Source of the DNA: CALOCN01 sp942491735
GTDB taxonomy: Bacteria > Eisenbacteria > RBG-16-71-46 > JABDJR01
Assembly (NCBI GenBank): GCA_942491735.1
Contig: CALOCN010000001.1
Coordinates: 1,302,001-1,366,000 of the forward strand
Reading direction: 5' to 3'
DNA length: 64,000 nt
Shown one piece after another: positions 42,523 through 51,287 of this stretch. The position numbers were made by a program, and so were the translations under genes. The notes under the pieces were generated by a model. The model did no database searches. It was not told the DNA's origin and was given only the letters and a program-made list of their open reading frames with translations. Within the stretch, counting starts at the first letter, position 1; each line of letters begins with the position of its first letter.

Positions 42523-44048
42523 GCCGGGCGGGGGTGTGGCTCGTGCTCCTGGTCCTGCAGGCCGTCCCGTCCGGCGCGCAGCCCCCGGAGTGTGAGCCGC
42601 TCTCACCGGCGGGGATCGTCATCGTGTCGAGCCGGCTCGGGTTGGAAGACGATCAGGTCCAGTGGCTGCAGGCACGACTCGCCGGTGGGCGTCTCGGGGA
42701 TCCCGCGGATCTCGAGGACCTTCCCGGACTGGACACCGAACTGCGGGACCTGCTCGAAGGCGCGTGGTGTTGGGACGCGTCGCCGGCGCGGCCGGTCGCC
42801 GCCCCCCAGGTTTCGTTGGCGGCCCGTAAGCGCGCCTTGGCCTCCCGGCGCGATGCACGGCTGGATTGGGAAACGCGGTTCATGTCGGGTCGGCTGAGGA
42901 TTCGAGCCGAGGACCCGGGCGGCCGCACGCTCCGCGGGGGTGCGGGCTTCCACCGCAACGGGTGGTTCCTGGTCGCCGGCACCCTCCGGCGTCGAAGCGG
43001 TCTGGGTCTGCTGGTCGCGACCCCGGGCGCGGAGCCGCGCGGCGATGTTCCCCTGCGGGCCGATGTCGGTGGGTGGCGCGCATCGACCGCCCTGGAACCG
43101 GAGATCGCGCAGGGGATCGGGATGGGACACGCCGCGCGAACCTGGCAGGCCGACGTCGCCTTCGTCCGCGGGGTGGATGGGGACTGGGGCCTGGCTTCGG
43201 CAACCCGGGAGCTCGGCGCCCAGCTCCGGCTGGGACTGGATGCCACCCTGGCCCGGGAAGGGGGAGGAGCGGGGATGCGACTCTCTGGAGGGGCTGCGGA
43301 GCGGCAGTGGCGGGTGGAACTCGCCGCGGCGGGGGGAGGCACGGCCGCGGGAGGAGCGTGGCGCTTCCGTCGGGGTGCGGTGCGCCTGGGAGCCAGCGTG
43401 ATCCTGGAGGGGGGCGGTTTCGTGAGCGCGGCCCGGCGCTGGCCCTCCGAGGTCCCCAGGGACTCCGGGTGGCAGTGGGCGGTGGACGCACGCTGGCAAG
43501 GCGGCCCCGGTCGCTTCATGGCCCTGGGGATCCTGGATCGGTTGCGCCCGGACGGAGGCCCCGATTGGCCCGACGTGCGACGCCAACTCGTCATCGATAT
43601 CGGCGAACGGATTCGTCCCGGGGTGACCGCGCTCCTGCGATGGCGTTTGCGTCGGACCGGGCCGGCCGGGTTCGGCGCCCCCGTGCGGGACGGTCTGGCC
43701 CGGGGTGAGCTGCGGGTCCAATCCGCGGGGTGGCGGGCCCGCTTTCGGCTGGAGGAGCGGACCGAGGCGGCGCGGCGGGCTCATGTCCTGGGTCTCCACT
43801 GGGGGCGGGAGGGACGTTTCTCCTGGGAGATCCGGGTCGTTCGGCTCCAGGGGGAACCGGAGATCCGGGTCTGGTGGCACCGCCGTCGGGCCGGGGGCCA
43901 GTACGGGTGGGACGCCCTGGGCCCGGGCACCTGGATCGGGGCCTGGATGGCCCGCCGAACCGGAGTCTTCCGGTTCCAGGTGTCCGGGGACGCCCATCCG
44001 GTGGGGTGGGAAGTGACCGTGTCGGTTGAGTGGCGTCCCGGTGCTTGA
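42519..44048 (+). CDS. Large barrel-like envelope protein with HhH-like N-terminus
   Basis: 509 residues from ATG 42519 (ATGA overlap). Signal peptide 1-20. The first part of the mature protein contains QVQWLQARLAGGRLGDPADL then EDLPGLDTELRDLL, which reads like the helix-hairpin-helix pattern 'La.LPGi...a..i'. After a basic linker, regularly alternating strands fill the rest (WRVELAAAGGGTAAG, VRLGASVILEGG, LRWRLRRTGPAG, RFRLEERTEAARRAHVLG, FSWEIRVVRLQG), suggesting a barrel of over 16 strands, ending VTVSVEWRPGA. Its relation to the two genes before is clear from the overlaps; the function is not known. Confidence 0.7.
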   Translation: MSRAGVWLVLLVLQAVPSGAQPPECEPLSPAGIVIVSSRLGLEDDQVQWLQARLAGGRLGDPADLEDLPGLDTELRDLLEGAWCWDASPARPVAAPQVSLAARKRALASRRDARLDWETRFMSGRLRIRAEDPGGRTLRGGAGFHRNGWFLVAGTLRRRSGLGLLVATPGAEPRGDVPLRADVGGWRASTALEPEIAQGIGMGHAARTWQADVAFVRGVDGDWGLASATRELGAQLRLGLDATLAREGGGAGMRLSGGAAERQWRVELAAAGGGTAAGGAWRFRRGAVRLGASVILEGGGFVSAARRWPSEVPRDSGWQWAVDARWQGGPGRFMALGILDRLRPDGGPDWPDVRRQLVIDIGERIRPGVTALLRWRLRRTGPAGFGAPVRDGLARGELRVQSAGWRARFRLEERTEAARRAHVLGLHWGREGRFSWEIRVVRLQGEPEIRVWWHRRRAGGQYGWDALGPGTWIGAWMARRTGVFRFQVSGDAHPVGWEVTVSVEWRPGA

Positions 44049-44106
44049 CCGGCCCTGGGTGGATCCCTACGCTCCCAGGTCCCCGCACCCTGAGGAGGAT
44101 TGGACG

Positions 44107-45282
44107 ATGCCGGTTTACGCGCAAGCCATGGCCCGCCTGGGCACCGAGACCGCGTTCGAGGTGCTCGCACGCGCCAAGGCCCTCGAAGCCGAAGGGCGGG
44201 ACATCATCCATCTCGAGGTGGGCGAACCCGACTTCGACACCCCCCGCAACATCGTCGAGGCCGGTCGGGCCGCCCTGGATGAGGGATGGACCCGCTACGG
44301 CCCCTCGGCCGGGCTTCCCGAACTGCGAACGCTGATTGCCGAACACATCAGCGCCGACCGCGGCGTGCCCTACGGACCGGACAACGTGGTGGTGACCCCG
44401 GGCGGCAAGCCGATCATGTTCTTCCTCATGCTCGCCGTCCTCGATGCCGGTGACGAGGCCCTCTATCCCAACCCGGGTTTTCCCATCTACGAGTCGGTGA
44501 TCGACTACGTGGGCGCGGTGCCGGTGCCCATCGCCCTGCGTCAGGAAAACGACTTCCGCATGGATCTCGACGAGGTGCGGGATCGGATCGGCCCGCGGAC
44601 CAAGCTGATCATCCTCAATTCCCCGCAGAACCCCACCGGGGGCGTCCTGCCCCGGGAGGACATCGCCGCCCTCGCCGGTATCCTGCGCGACCACCCGCAT
44701 GTATGGGTGCTCTCGGACGAGATCTACTCGCAGTTGCTCTATGACGGCACGCATCACAGCATCGCGGCCGAGGACGGCATGCGGGATCGGACCGTGATCC
44801 TGGACGGGTTCTCCAAGACCTACGCCATGACCGGTTGGCGACTGGGGTACGGGGTGATGCCGCGGGAACTCGCGGGTTGGATCTCGCGGCTCGCCGTCAA
44901 CTGCAACTCCTGCACGACCAGCTTCGTGCAGCGGGCGGGCATCGAGGCGCTGCGCGGTCCCCAGGACGAACCGCGCCGCATGCGGGACGAGTTTGCCAAA
45001 CGGCGGGAGCATCTCGTGGCCGGTCTCAACGCCATCGAGGGGCTCGACTGTCGCATGCCCCGGGGCGCGTTCTACACCTTCCCCGACGTCCGGGCGCTGG
45101 GGCACCCCACGCGGGAGATCGCCACCATGCTCCTCGAGGAATACGGGGTGGCCTGTCTCAGCGGGAACGCCTTCGGCGCCCACGGCGACGGACACCTGCG
45201 ATTCTCCTATGCCAACTCCATGGAAAACCTGTCGCGCGCGCTGGAGCGGATCGCCGACTGCGCCGGGAAGCTCCGGAGCTGA
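44107..45282 (+). CDS. PLP-dependent aminotransferase (class I/II)
   Basis: 391 residues from ATG 44107, 6 nt after GAGGAGG. Fold type I aminotransferase blocks: HLEVGEPDFDTP, YGPSAGLPELR, LYPNPGFPIYESV, ILNSPQNPTGG, VLSDEIYSQLLYDG, PLP-lysine K237 in DGFSKTYAMTGWRLGYG, and RGAFYTFPD. It is like the aspartate/aromatic aminotransferase group (Igamma). Substrate cannot be fixed by reading. Followed after one base by carbamate kinase, which hints at amino-acid catabolism. Confidence 0.92.
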   Translation: MPVYAQAMARLGTETAFEVLARAKALEAEGRDIIHLEVGEPDFDTPRNIVEAGRAALDEGWTRYGPSAGLPELRTLIAEHISADRGVPYGPDNVVVTPGGKPIMFFLMLAVLDAGDEALYPNPGFPIYESVIDYVGAVPVPIALRQENDFRMDLDEVRDRIGPRTKLIILNSPQNPTGGVLPREDIAALAGILRDHPHVWVLSDEIYSQLLYDGTHHSIAAEDGMRDRTVILDGFSKTYAMTGWRLGYGVMPRELAGWISRLAVNCNSCTTSFVQRAGIEALRGPQDEPRRMRDEFAKRREHLVAGLNAIEGLDCRMPRGAFYTFPDVRALGHPTREIATMLLEEYGVACLSGNAFGAHGDGHLRFSYANSMENLSRALERIADCAGKLRS

Positions 45283-45283
45283 C

Positions 45284-46225
45284 ATGGCACGTTCCCTCCT
45301 TCTCGCCCTCGGTGGCAATGCGATTCTTCCGGCCGGAGGGTCGGGTACGATCGAGGAACAACGCCGCATCACGCTCGATACGATGCGCTCGGTGGCGGGG
45401 ATCCTGGAGCCGGGAGATCACGTCGTGCTCACCCACGGCAACGGCCCGGTGGTGGGAAATATCCTCATCCGCAATCTGGCCGCGGCGGCGATCATTCCCC
45501 CCATGCCTCTGGATGTCTGCGATGCCGACTCCCAGGGGGGGATCGGCTATCTCATGCTGCAGTGTCTGGGGACGGCGCTGACCGAGGCCGGGAAGGACCT
45601 TCCGGTTGCCGCCCTGATCACCCGCGTACGCGTGGATCCGGCGGACGCCGCCTTTGATCGTCCCAGCAAGCCGATCGGACCGTTCTACAGCGAGGAAACG
45701 GCGAACAGCCACGCCGCCGAGTTCGGTTGGACGGTGCGGGAGGACTCGGGGCGCGGGTGGCGTCGGGTTGTTCCTTCCCCGCAACCGATCGAGATCCTGG
45801 AGCTGACCGCGATTCGTGCCCTGCTCGACGCCGGCCATGTGGTGGTCGCCGCGGGTGGGGGGGGCGTTCCCGTGGCCGTGGATGCGGACGGCGCCCAGAT
45901 CGGCATCGAAGCGGTGGTCGACAAGGACTGGGTCTCGGCCCTCCTCGCGTCGGCCCTCGGTCTCGACGAGCTGGTCATCGTCACCGGGGTGGGGCACGTG
46001 GCCCTCCACTTCGGGAAGTCGGATCAGCAGGAACTCGAACATCTGACCGCCGCGGACGCCCATCGCCATCTGCTCGAAGGCGAGTTCGGCGAGGGGTCCA
46101 TGAAACCCAAGATCGAATCCGCGCTCCAGTTCCTGGAGCGGGGCGGTCGCGAGGTCCTCATCACCTCCCCCGAGGAACTCGCCCAGGCCCTCGCCGGCCA
46201 GGGCGGCACCCGGATCACGAACTAG
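45284..46225 (+). CDS. arcC: Carbamate kinase
   Basis: 313 residues from ATG 45284. Amino-acid-kinase fold with the carbamate kinase blocks LLALGGNAILPAG, VLTHGNGPVVGN, KPIGPFYSEETA, RVVPSPQPIEILE, VVAAGGGGVPVAVD, GIEAVVDKDWVSALLA and GSMKPKIESALQFL. It makes ATP from carbamoyl phosphate and ADP in arginine or purine breakdown. No ornithine carbamoyltransferase or arginine deiminase is in the window; with the aminotransferase it may be the last step of a fermentative nitrogen route. Confidence 0.95.
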   Translation: MARSLLLALGGNAILPAGGSGTIEEQRRITLDTMRSVAGILEPGDHVVLTHGNGPVVGNILIRNLAAAAIIPPMPLDVCDADSQGGIGYLMLQCLGTALTEAGKDLPVAALITRVRVDPADAAFDRPSKPIGPFYSEETANSHAAEFGWTVREDSGRGWRRVVPSPQPIEILELTAIRALLDAGHVVVAAGGGGVPVAVDADGAQIGIEAVVDKDWVSALLASALGLDELVIVTGVGHVALHFGKSDQQELEHLTAADAHRHLLEGEFGEGSMKPKIESALQFLERGGREVLITSPEELAQALAGQGGTRITN

Positions 46226-46307
46226 TTCCCCGACAGGCCCTGCCCACCTCCCGAACACCCTCCCTGTCCATCTGTTCAGACAAACACTGAAAGCAGAGGA
46301 CACATCC

Positions 46308-46949
46308 ATGCAGTTCTGGAGACGACTCGGATTGGCGGTTCTGGTGGCGACGCTCTCCATGGTCGCGTCGCGGGTGCAGGCCAACGCGGTCGACGGCGCC
46401 CCCATCGTTCTCAACGAGATCCTTGCCGACCCGGCCAGCGATTGGGACGGGGACGGTGCGCTGAGTTCACGGGACGACGAGTGGGTCGAGATCGTGAACG
46501 TGGGTCCGGTTCCGGTGGACCTCACCGGGTATCGGCTGGCCGGTGCGGATACCACCTGGCGCTACGAGTTCAGCGGAACCCTGGCCGCGGGGGCCGTGGA
46601 GGTGGTCTACGGATCGGGAAGCTGGGCCTGGGAAGACAGCACGGGGAATCCCAAGTTCGGCCTGCGGCTGTCCAACTCCGGCGGGACCCTGGGACTGTGG
46701 CGACTGACCGAGGCCGAGACGACCCTGGTCGACTGCTACTCCTACCAGGACCACGAGGCGGACGACGATCGTTCCACCGGTCGCGCACCGGATGGGGGAG
46801 ACACGTGGCGGGTCTTCGACGCCCTCAATCCCTACTCCGGTGAGGATGCCCCTACCGGGACCGGGTGCTCGCCCAGCCCGGGGACGGTCATCAACTGCCC
46901 CACTCCGGTGGAAGCGGTGACCTGGGGGCGGATCAAGCGCACCTTCTGA
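46308..46949 (+). CDS. Secreted lamin-tail-domain protein, small
   Basis: 213 residues from ATG 46308, 8 nt after AGAGGA. Signal peptide 1-26 (SMVASRVQANA). The LTD begins PIVLNEILADPASDWDGDG, continues DDEWVEIVNVGP, VDLTGYRLAGADTTW, and ends GGTLGLWRLTEAE and RAPDGGDTWRVFD. No sorting domain follows; the protein ends in a short Cys-containing tail (CSPSPGTVINCPTP). It is a relative of the LTD protein at 40919. Probably transcribed alone. Confidence 0.82.
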   Translation: MQFWRRLGLAVLVATLSMVASRVQANAVDGAPIVLNEILADPASDWDGDGALSSRDDEWVEIVNVGPVPVDLTGYRLAGADTTWRYEFSGTLAAGAVEVVYGSGSWAWEDSTGNPKFGLRLSNSGGTLGLWRLTEAETTLVDCYSYQDHEADDDRSTGRAPDGGDTWRVFDALNPYSGEDAPTGTGCSPSPGTVINCPTPVEAVTWGRIKRTF

Positions 46950-46976
46950 ACCCGGATGGCCCGGGTTGAGATCCGT

Positions 46977-47004
46977 CGGGGCGCCTCGTTTGCGGGGCGC
47001 CCCG
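46977..47004. terminator. Hairpin between convergent genes
   Basis: CGGGGCGCC (46977-46985) and GGCGCCCCG (46996-47004) form a perfect 9-bp stem with a 10-nt loop, placed 27 nt after the lamin-tail gene stop and 2 nt before the opposing stop at 47007. There is no T-run, so it may act as a bidirectional barrier rather than a classical terminator. Confidence 0.55.
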
Positions 47005-47006
47005 TC

Positions 47007-49070
47007 CTAGGGTTCTTCCAGGAGGAGCCCCTGTTCCCGGGCCAGCCGACCAAGGGCCTTGAGCCCCTCGTGGTCGGGGGCCACCCGCGCACCCTGGGCC
47101 AGGAACCGCCGGGCCCGTTCCGCGTCCCCCACCTGGATGGCCGCGGTGGCGGCCATGACGAGGGTGCGCATGTTGGACGGCTGGGAATCGGTGATCACGA
47201 GGAGATGGGGGAGCGCCTTCTCCGGGAGCCCCTCGTGAAGATAGAGCGCGGCCAGCTCCATTCGCAGGGAGGCTAGGTGCGCGGTTCGAACCAGGGCTTC
47301 CTCGAACCGCTCCGCCGCGGTGAGGTTGTCTCCCACCCGGGAGTGGGTGGCGCCGGCTCCGGAGAGGAGAAACGCGTACTCGAAATCCTCGCTGTCCTCC
47401 CAGGGAGTCAGACGGGACAACGAGCCCTCGCGGCGCGCCAGTTGCCGCGCCCAGTCCGTCTCCATCTTCTGCCCCACCGTGATGAGGAAGCTCGAACCGG
47501 CATAGTAGGTGCGGTAGGCGTGCTCTCCCCATGCCTCGAGGCGATGGGACAGGCGATCCGTGCCGGCGTTGATCCCGAATCCCCACGCGCTGACCAGTCC
47601 CAGGGCCAGCACGGCGGGGCCGGTCGCCGAACGTCGTCCCGTTCCCGCGCTGTGCGCGAGCAGCGTTGCGAAACCGATCAGGATCGGGGCCAGGAGCAGA
47701 CCGTACAGATCCCAGTCCCGGGGCATGGTGAGGGCCGGGTTCAGGGCGAAGAAGAACAGCCCCATGAACAGCAGGCTCAACCCGAAGAACACCATCCTCG
47801 GGTGACTCCACTCGATCCGTCCCCGATGCTCCCCGATCCAGATGAGGCCCAGGACCACCACCGGCGCCCCGATCAGGACCAGGACGTTGAGAAAGTCGAC
47901 GGCGTGGGCGGGCGAGTACAAGGTGTAGTTCCGCAGGGGAGGATTCTGGGAGACCAGGGGGAGGAACGACGCCTCGATCTGTCGCCCCACCGCGAAATAG
48001 GCCTCGTCGTGGGACCCGAAGACGAAGAAGTAGAGAACCGCGCCCCCCAGCAGGCCGGGAAGCATCAGCCCCGCTGCCGCCCAGCGCCATCCCAGGCGCA
48101 AGCTCACCCCGGGAATCCGTTCACGGAACCGCCAGGCCAGGGCGTAGAGCACGGCCGGGGCGAACGCGCCGTTCACCGCGTGGGCGCGCGCCGCGACCAG
48201 CCACAGGAGGAGGAACAACCACACCGGCGTTGCCCCGCTGAAGAAGCGGAAGGCGGCCATGAGAAACACCGCCGACCCGAGCACCGCGAAGGGGTAGTTC
48301 TCCACCTGTCCAAAGAACAGCTGGTTACCCGACAGGGTGAGCCCGGCCACCGCGAGGAGCGGAAGGTGACGCCGCAGGGCCGGCTCGCGCCAGACCCACA
48401 GGAGAAAGCAGGTCAACAGCGCCGCCCCGGAGAGCGCGCTCACCACCTGGTAGGTCCGGTCGATGGAGGCGCCGGCAACGTGGGCCAGGGTCCGGTGCAC
48501 TCCCACCGTCAGCGCTTCCTTGCTGCGCAGCACGTGCGGGTTCAGGACCTCGAGCAGCCACTGGGGATCGAAGACCGAGTTGTCGCCGTACCAGGAGGCC
48601 ATGTGACGCGCGTCCCCGAAGGCGGTGGTGCGGATGGGGAACAGAAGGAAAGCCGTTCCGGCCAAAACTCCGAGTAGCACCGGCACCCCGATGCGGAGAA
48701 ACCCGGGGGCTCCTTCCGCACGAACGCCCAGTGCATCCAGGAACCCCAGCCGTGTTTCCGCGACCAGCACCGCGACCGCGGCAACGAGCACGAGGCCCCA
48801 CACCTGCAGTGGACCGTAGGCAAGCGCATCGAAGCCCCAGAGCCAGGTGCCGCTAGAGAGGGCTCCCAGGCCGTACAGGCCCAACACCGCCAGGGCGATC
48901 AGGAGGCCACTCCACGAAGGGCGCTGCCCACTCGTCGGCGCTGCCTTGAGCTGCGCGTGGGGCGGGTCTGTCGAGGGGAGTTGGGGGGTCAGTGGAATGT
49001 GCTCCAGAGGACGGGGACGTACCGGCAGGCCGAGCGGGGAACACCGGCGTAGGAGTCTAGCAGTCGACAA
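47007..49070 (-). CDS. Multi-spanning membrane protein with C-terminal TPR repeats
   Basis: Up to 687 residues. Some 12 membrane segments (for example GLVLVAAVAVLVAET, GVPVLLGVLAGTAFLLF, VFFGLSLLFMGLFFFALNP), then about 170 residues of TPR-like helices (AERFEEALVRTAHLASLRMELA, HEGLPEKALPHLLVI, GDAERARRFLAQG). The layout recalls GT-C or PMT-like membrane proteins; the loop around RDWDLYGLLLAP could be functional. The start is uncertain: TTG 49070 (GGTGGAG 11 nt before) or CTG 48992, which lies behind GGAG and downstream of a TAGACT -10. Divergent from the metalloprotease gene. Glycosyltransferase function is possible but not shown. Confidence 0.7.
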   Translation of the reverse strand: MSTARLLRRCSPLGLPVRPRPLEHIPLTPQLPSTDPPHAQLKAAPTSGQRPSWSGLLIALAVLGLYGLGALSSGTWLWGFDALAYGPLQVWGLVLVAAVAVLVAETRLGFLDALGVRAEGAPGFLRIGVPVLLGVLAGTAFLLFPIRTTAFGDARHMASWYGDNSVFDPQWLLEVLNPHVLRSKEALTVGVHRTLAHVAGASIDRTYQVVSALSGAALLTCFLLWVWREPALRRHLPLLAVAGLTLSGNQLFFGQVENYPFAVLGSAVFLMAAFRFFSGATPVWLFLLLWLVAARAHAVNGAFAPAVLYALAWRFRERIPGVSLRLGWRWAAAGLMLPGLLGGAVLYFFVFGSHDEAYFAVGRQIEASFLPLVSQNPPLRNYTLYSPAHAVDFLNVLVLIGAPVVVLGLIWIGEHRGRIEWSHPRMVFFGLSLLFMGLFFFALNPALTMPRDWDLYGLLLAPILIGFATLLAHSAGTGRRSATGPAVLALGLVSAWGFGINAGTDRLSHRLEAWGEHAYRTYYAGSSFLITVGQKMETDWARQLARREGSLSRLTPWEDSEDFEYAFLLSGAGATHSRVGDNLTAAERFEEALVRTAHLASLRMELAALYLHEGLPEKALPHLLVITDSQPSNMRTLVMAATAAIQVGDAERARRFLAQGARVAPDHEGLKALGRLAREQGLLLEEP
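49054..49059 (-). promoter_or_regulatory. Possible -10 element upstream of the membrane TPR gene
   Basis: TAGACT on the minus strand (49059-49054) preceded by CTGC, like the TTGCTAnnnT elements elsewhere; the -35 is at best TTTACC at a 16-nt spacing. If used, transcription would begin near 49047, after TTG 49070, and favour the start at CTG 48992. Confidence 0.3.
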
Positions 49071-49124
49071 GGCGTGGTAAACTCCACCCACCCGAATCGC
49101 CACCCTTGCCCCTCGGAGTGTTCC

Positions 49125-51287
49125 ATGACTGCTGACCCGCGAATCGCGCGCACTATTATTTTTGTATCCGCAACCATCTGCTGCACAATGACTTGTGTGG
49201 ATCATCTGGAGTCACGCATCAGCAAGGCTCCGGCCTCGGCCATGGATCGCATTCCGGCCGAGCTGCTCGAGACGATCAGCGAACCGCACCGGCGACTCCT
49301 GGGTCAGCTTGCCCGGAACATCGACGAGCTGGGTCCGATGCCCGAGGTCAGCGTCTGCTGGTCGTCCTCGCCGGATGACGACATGGCGACCGCGTTGACC
49401 CGTCTCATGGAGGGAGCCGACAACGGGGCACCCGGCCACAAGGGGGACGGGACGAACTGGTTCCAGTTCAACGACAACGATCGCTGGTCGACCACCGCCA
49501 CCGACGGTGGGGGACTCACCCAGGGTCAACCCACGCATCTCACCTGGGGCATCGTTCCCGACGGCACCACGGTCGACGGCGCTTCCAGCGTGCTCATCAA
49601 CGTCCTGGACAACTCGTACGGTATCGGCCCCGGGGGGAGCGACCTCACCCAGCGTCCCTGGTTCACCCTGTTCGAGCAGGTCTTCGACCGGTGGGCCGAG
49701 GTCTCCGGCCTGCGCTATGTCTACGAACCCAACGACGACGGCGCTTCGTTTCCCGGGTCGCCCGGGATCCTGGGAGTTCGCCCGGACGTGCGGATCGGCT
49801 CCATTTCCATCGACGGCAGCAGCGGCAGCAACATCTACGGCTACAACTATTTTCCGAATCTCGGGGACATGGTGCTCGACCGGGACAACCAGGGTGGGAT
49901 CAGCAACGCCACCAACAACTCCATCTGGTTGCGCAACCTCGTCGCGCACGAGGCGGGACACGGAATCGGTTTGAACCACTCCTGCCCCGAGGACGTGACC
50001 AAGCTCATGGAGCCGACCCATCGCACCAGCTTCGACGGTCCGCAGATCGACGATATCGTCGGGGCCAACCGAGGCTACGGCGACGCCGACGAGTACCCCA
50101 CCGGAAACGACACCCATACCACGGCGACCTATCTGGGCGCCCCCGGAATCAATGATGTGGTGGTGCGTCTCAATCGGAGCATCGACAATCTTGCCGATAC
50201 CGACTGGTTCTCGTTCACCGCCCCCCAGGGTCTGCGGGTGACCATCACCGTGCAGCCCACCGGCTCCATCACCTGGGACTCGAGCGGGGGGATCGGGGCG
50301 TGTCCCTTCGGTCCCGATGTGGACACCCGCGAGAACAACGATCTGGGCCTGGCCCTGTACGGGCTGTCCGGAACCAACCTGCTCAAGTCCTCGGTCCAAC
50401 CCATCGGGGTGGCCGAGGTCATCGCGGACTGGAAGCTGCTCGATGGCACCGGGACCTACCACGTGAAGGTGAGCGGGGCCAACAACCTCCCCCAGACCTA
50501 CGATCTCACCCTCGCCTTCGATCCCGGGACTCCCCCGGTGGCCCAGTGTCGGGACGCCTTCAACTGTACGCCGACCCTGGGGACCTTTCGTCTGAACAAC
50601 GGATCCTATGATCCCGACGGGGACCCGATTACTTTTTCCATGGACCCGCCGCCTCCCTACTCCCCGGGGGTCCACTTCATCAACCTGATCGTGGCGGACG
50701 AGATCCTCGCCGATACCTGCGTCAGCGAGGTCACCATCAACTCCCCGCCGGACGGTTCCTGCCAGGCGGTCACCGTGGAAGGGGACTCGACCTGCACCGC
50801 GGTGGTCACGCCCCAGGACCTCGACGACGGAACCTCGGACGTGGACGGCCATGCGGTGACCCTTTCCGTGGAGCCGCCCGGCCCCTACGGCGAGGGGGTC
50901 CATCAAGTGCTGTTCATCGCCACCGACGCCTGTAGCGCGGCGGACACCTGCACCACCACCGTCACCGTGACCTGCCCCGGTCAGCTGGCCGCCGACGTTC
51001 CCGGCGTGGTCCGGTTCGGCCTTTCCCGCGTGGCCCCCAACCCCATGCGTTCGCGCACCGTCATTACCTATGGACTCGAGGATCCGGGATCCGTGCAGGC
51101 CACGGTGTACGACGCCACCGGACGCCGCATCCGTACCCTGGTCGACGGTTTCGAGAGCGCCGGGGAGCACGTGATCACCTGGGATGGGCGTACCGAGCGC
51201 GGTGGCCGGGCCGTAGCCGGTCTGTACTTCATCGAGTTGGCCACCGCCCACGGGCGGGATATCCGCAAGGTGGTTCTGGTCCCCTGA
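49125..51287 (+). CDS. Secreted matrixin-like metalloprotease with sorting domain
   Basis: 720 residues from ATG 49125, just after CGGAG. N-terminal hydrophobic stretch (TIIFVSATICCTMTC) serves as signal; it may be a lipoprotein. Zinc protease motif HEAGHGIGLNH (H275, E276, H279, H285) and the Met-turn TKLMEPTH are those of matrixins/metzincins. A PPC-type beta domain follows (DTDWFSFTAPQG, GTYHVKVSGANNLPQTYDLT), then two Ig-like modules with Cys pairs, and at the C terminus the FlgD/Ig sorting domain: VAPNPMRSRTVITYGL, VYDATGRRIRTLVDG, ITWDGRTERGGRAVAGLYF. Expected to degrade proteins outside the cell. Overlaps the next gene at CTGA. Confidence 0.88.
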   Translation: MTADPRIARTIIFVSATICCTMTCVDHLESRISKAPASAMDRIPAELLETISEPHRRLLGQLARNIDELGPMPEVSVCWSSSPDDDMATALTRLMEGADNGAPGHKGDGTNWFQFNDNDRWSTTATDGGGLTQGQPTHLTWGIVPDGTTVDGASSVLINVLDNSYGIGPGGSDLTQRPWFTLFEQVFDRWAEVSGLRYVYEPNDDGASFPGSPGILGVRPDVRIGSISIDGSSGSNIYGYNYFPNLGDMVLDRDNQGGISNATNNSIWLRNLVAHEAGHGIGLNHSCPEDVTKLMEPTHRTSFDGPQIDDIVGANRGYGDADEYPTGNDTHTTATYLGAPGINDVVVRLNRSIDNLADTDWFSFTAPQGLRVTITVQPTGSITWDSSGGIGACPFGPDVDTRENNDLGLALYGLSGTNLLKSSVQPIGVAEVIADWKLLDGTGTYHVKVSGANNLPQTYDLTLAFDPGTPPVAQCRDAFNCTPTLGTFRLNNGSYDPDGDPITFSMDPPPPYSPGVHFINLIVADEILADTCVSEVTINSPPDGSCQAVTVEGDSTCTAVVTPQDLDDGTSDVDGHAVTLSVEPPGPYGEGVHQVLFIATDACSAADTCTTTVTVTCPGQLAADVPGVVRFGLSRVAPNPMRSRTVITYGLEDPGSVQATVYDATGRRIRTLVDGFESAGEHVITWDGRTERGGRAVAGLYFIELATAHGRDIRKVVLVP

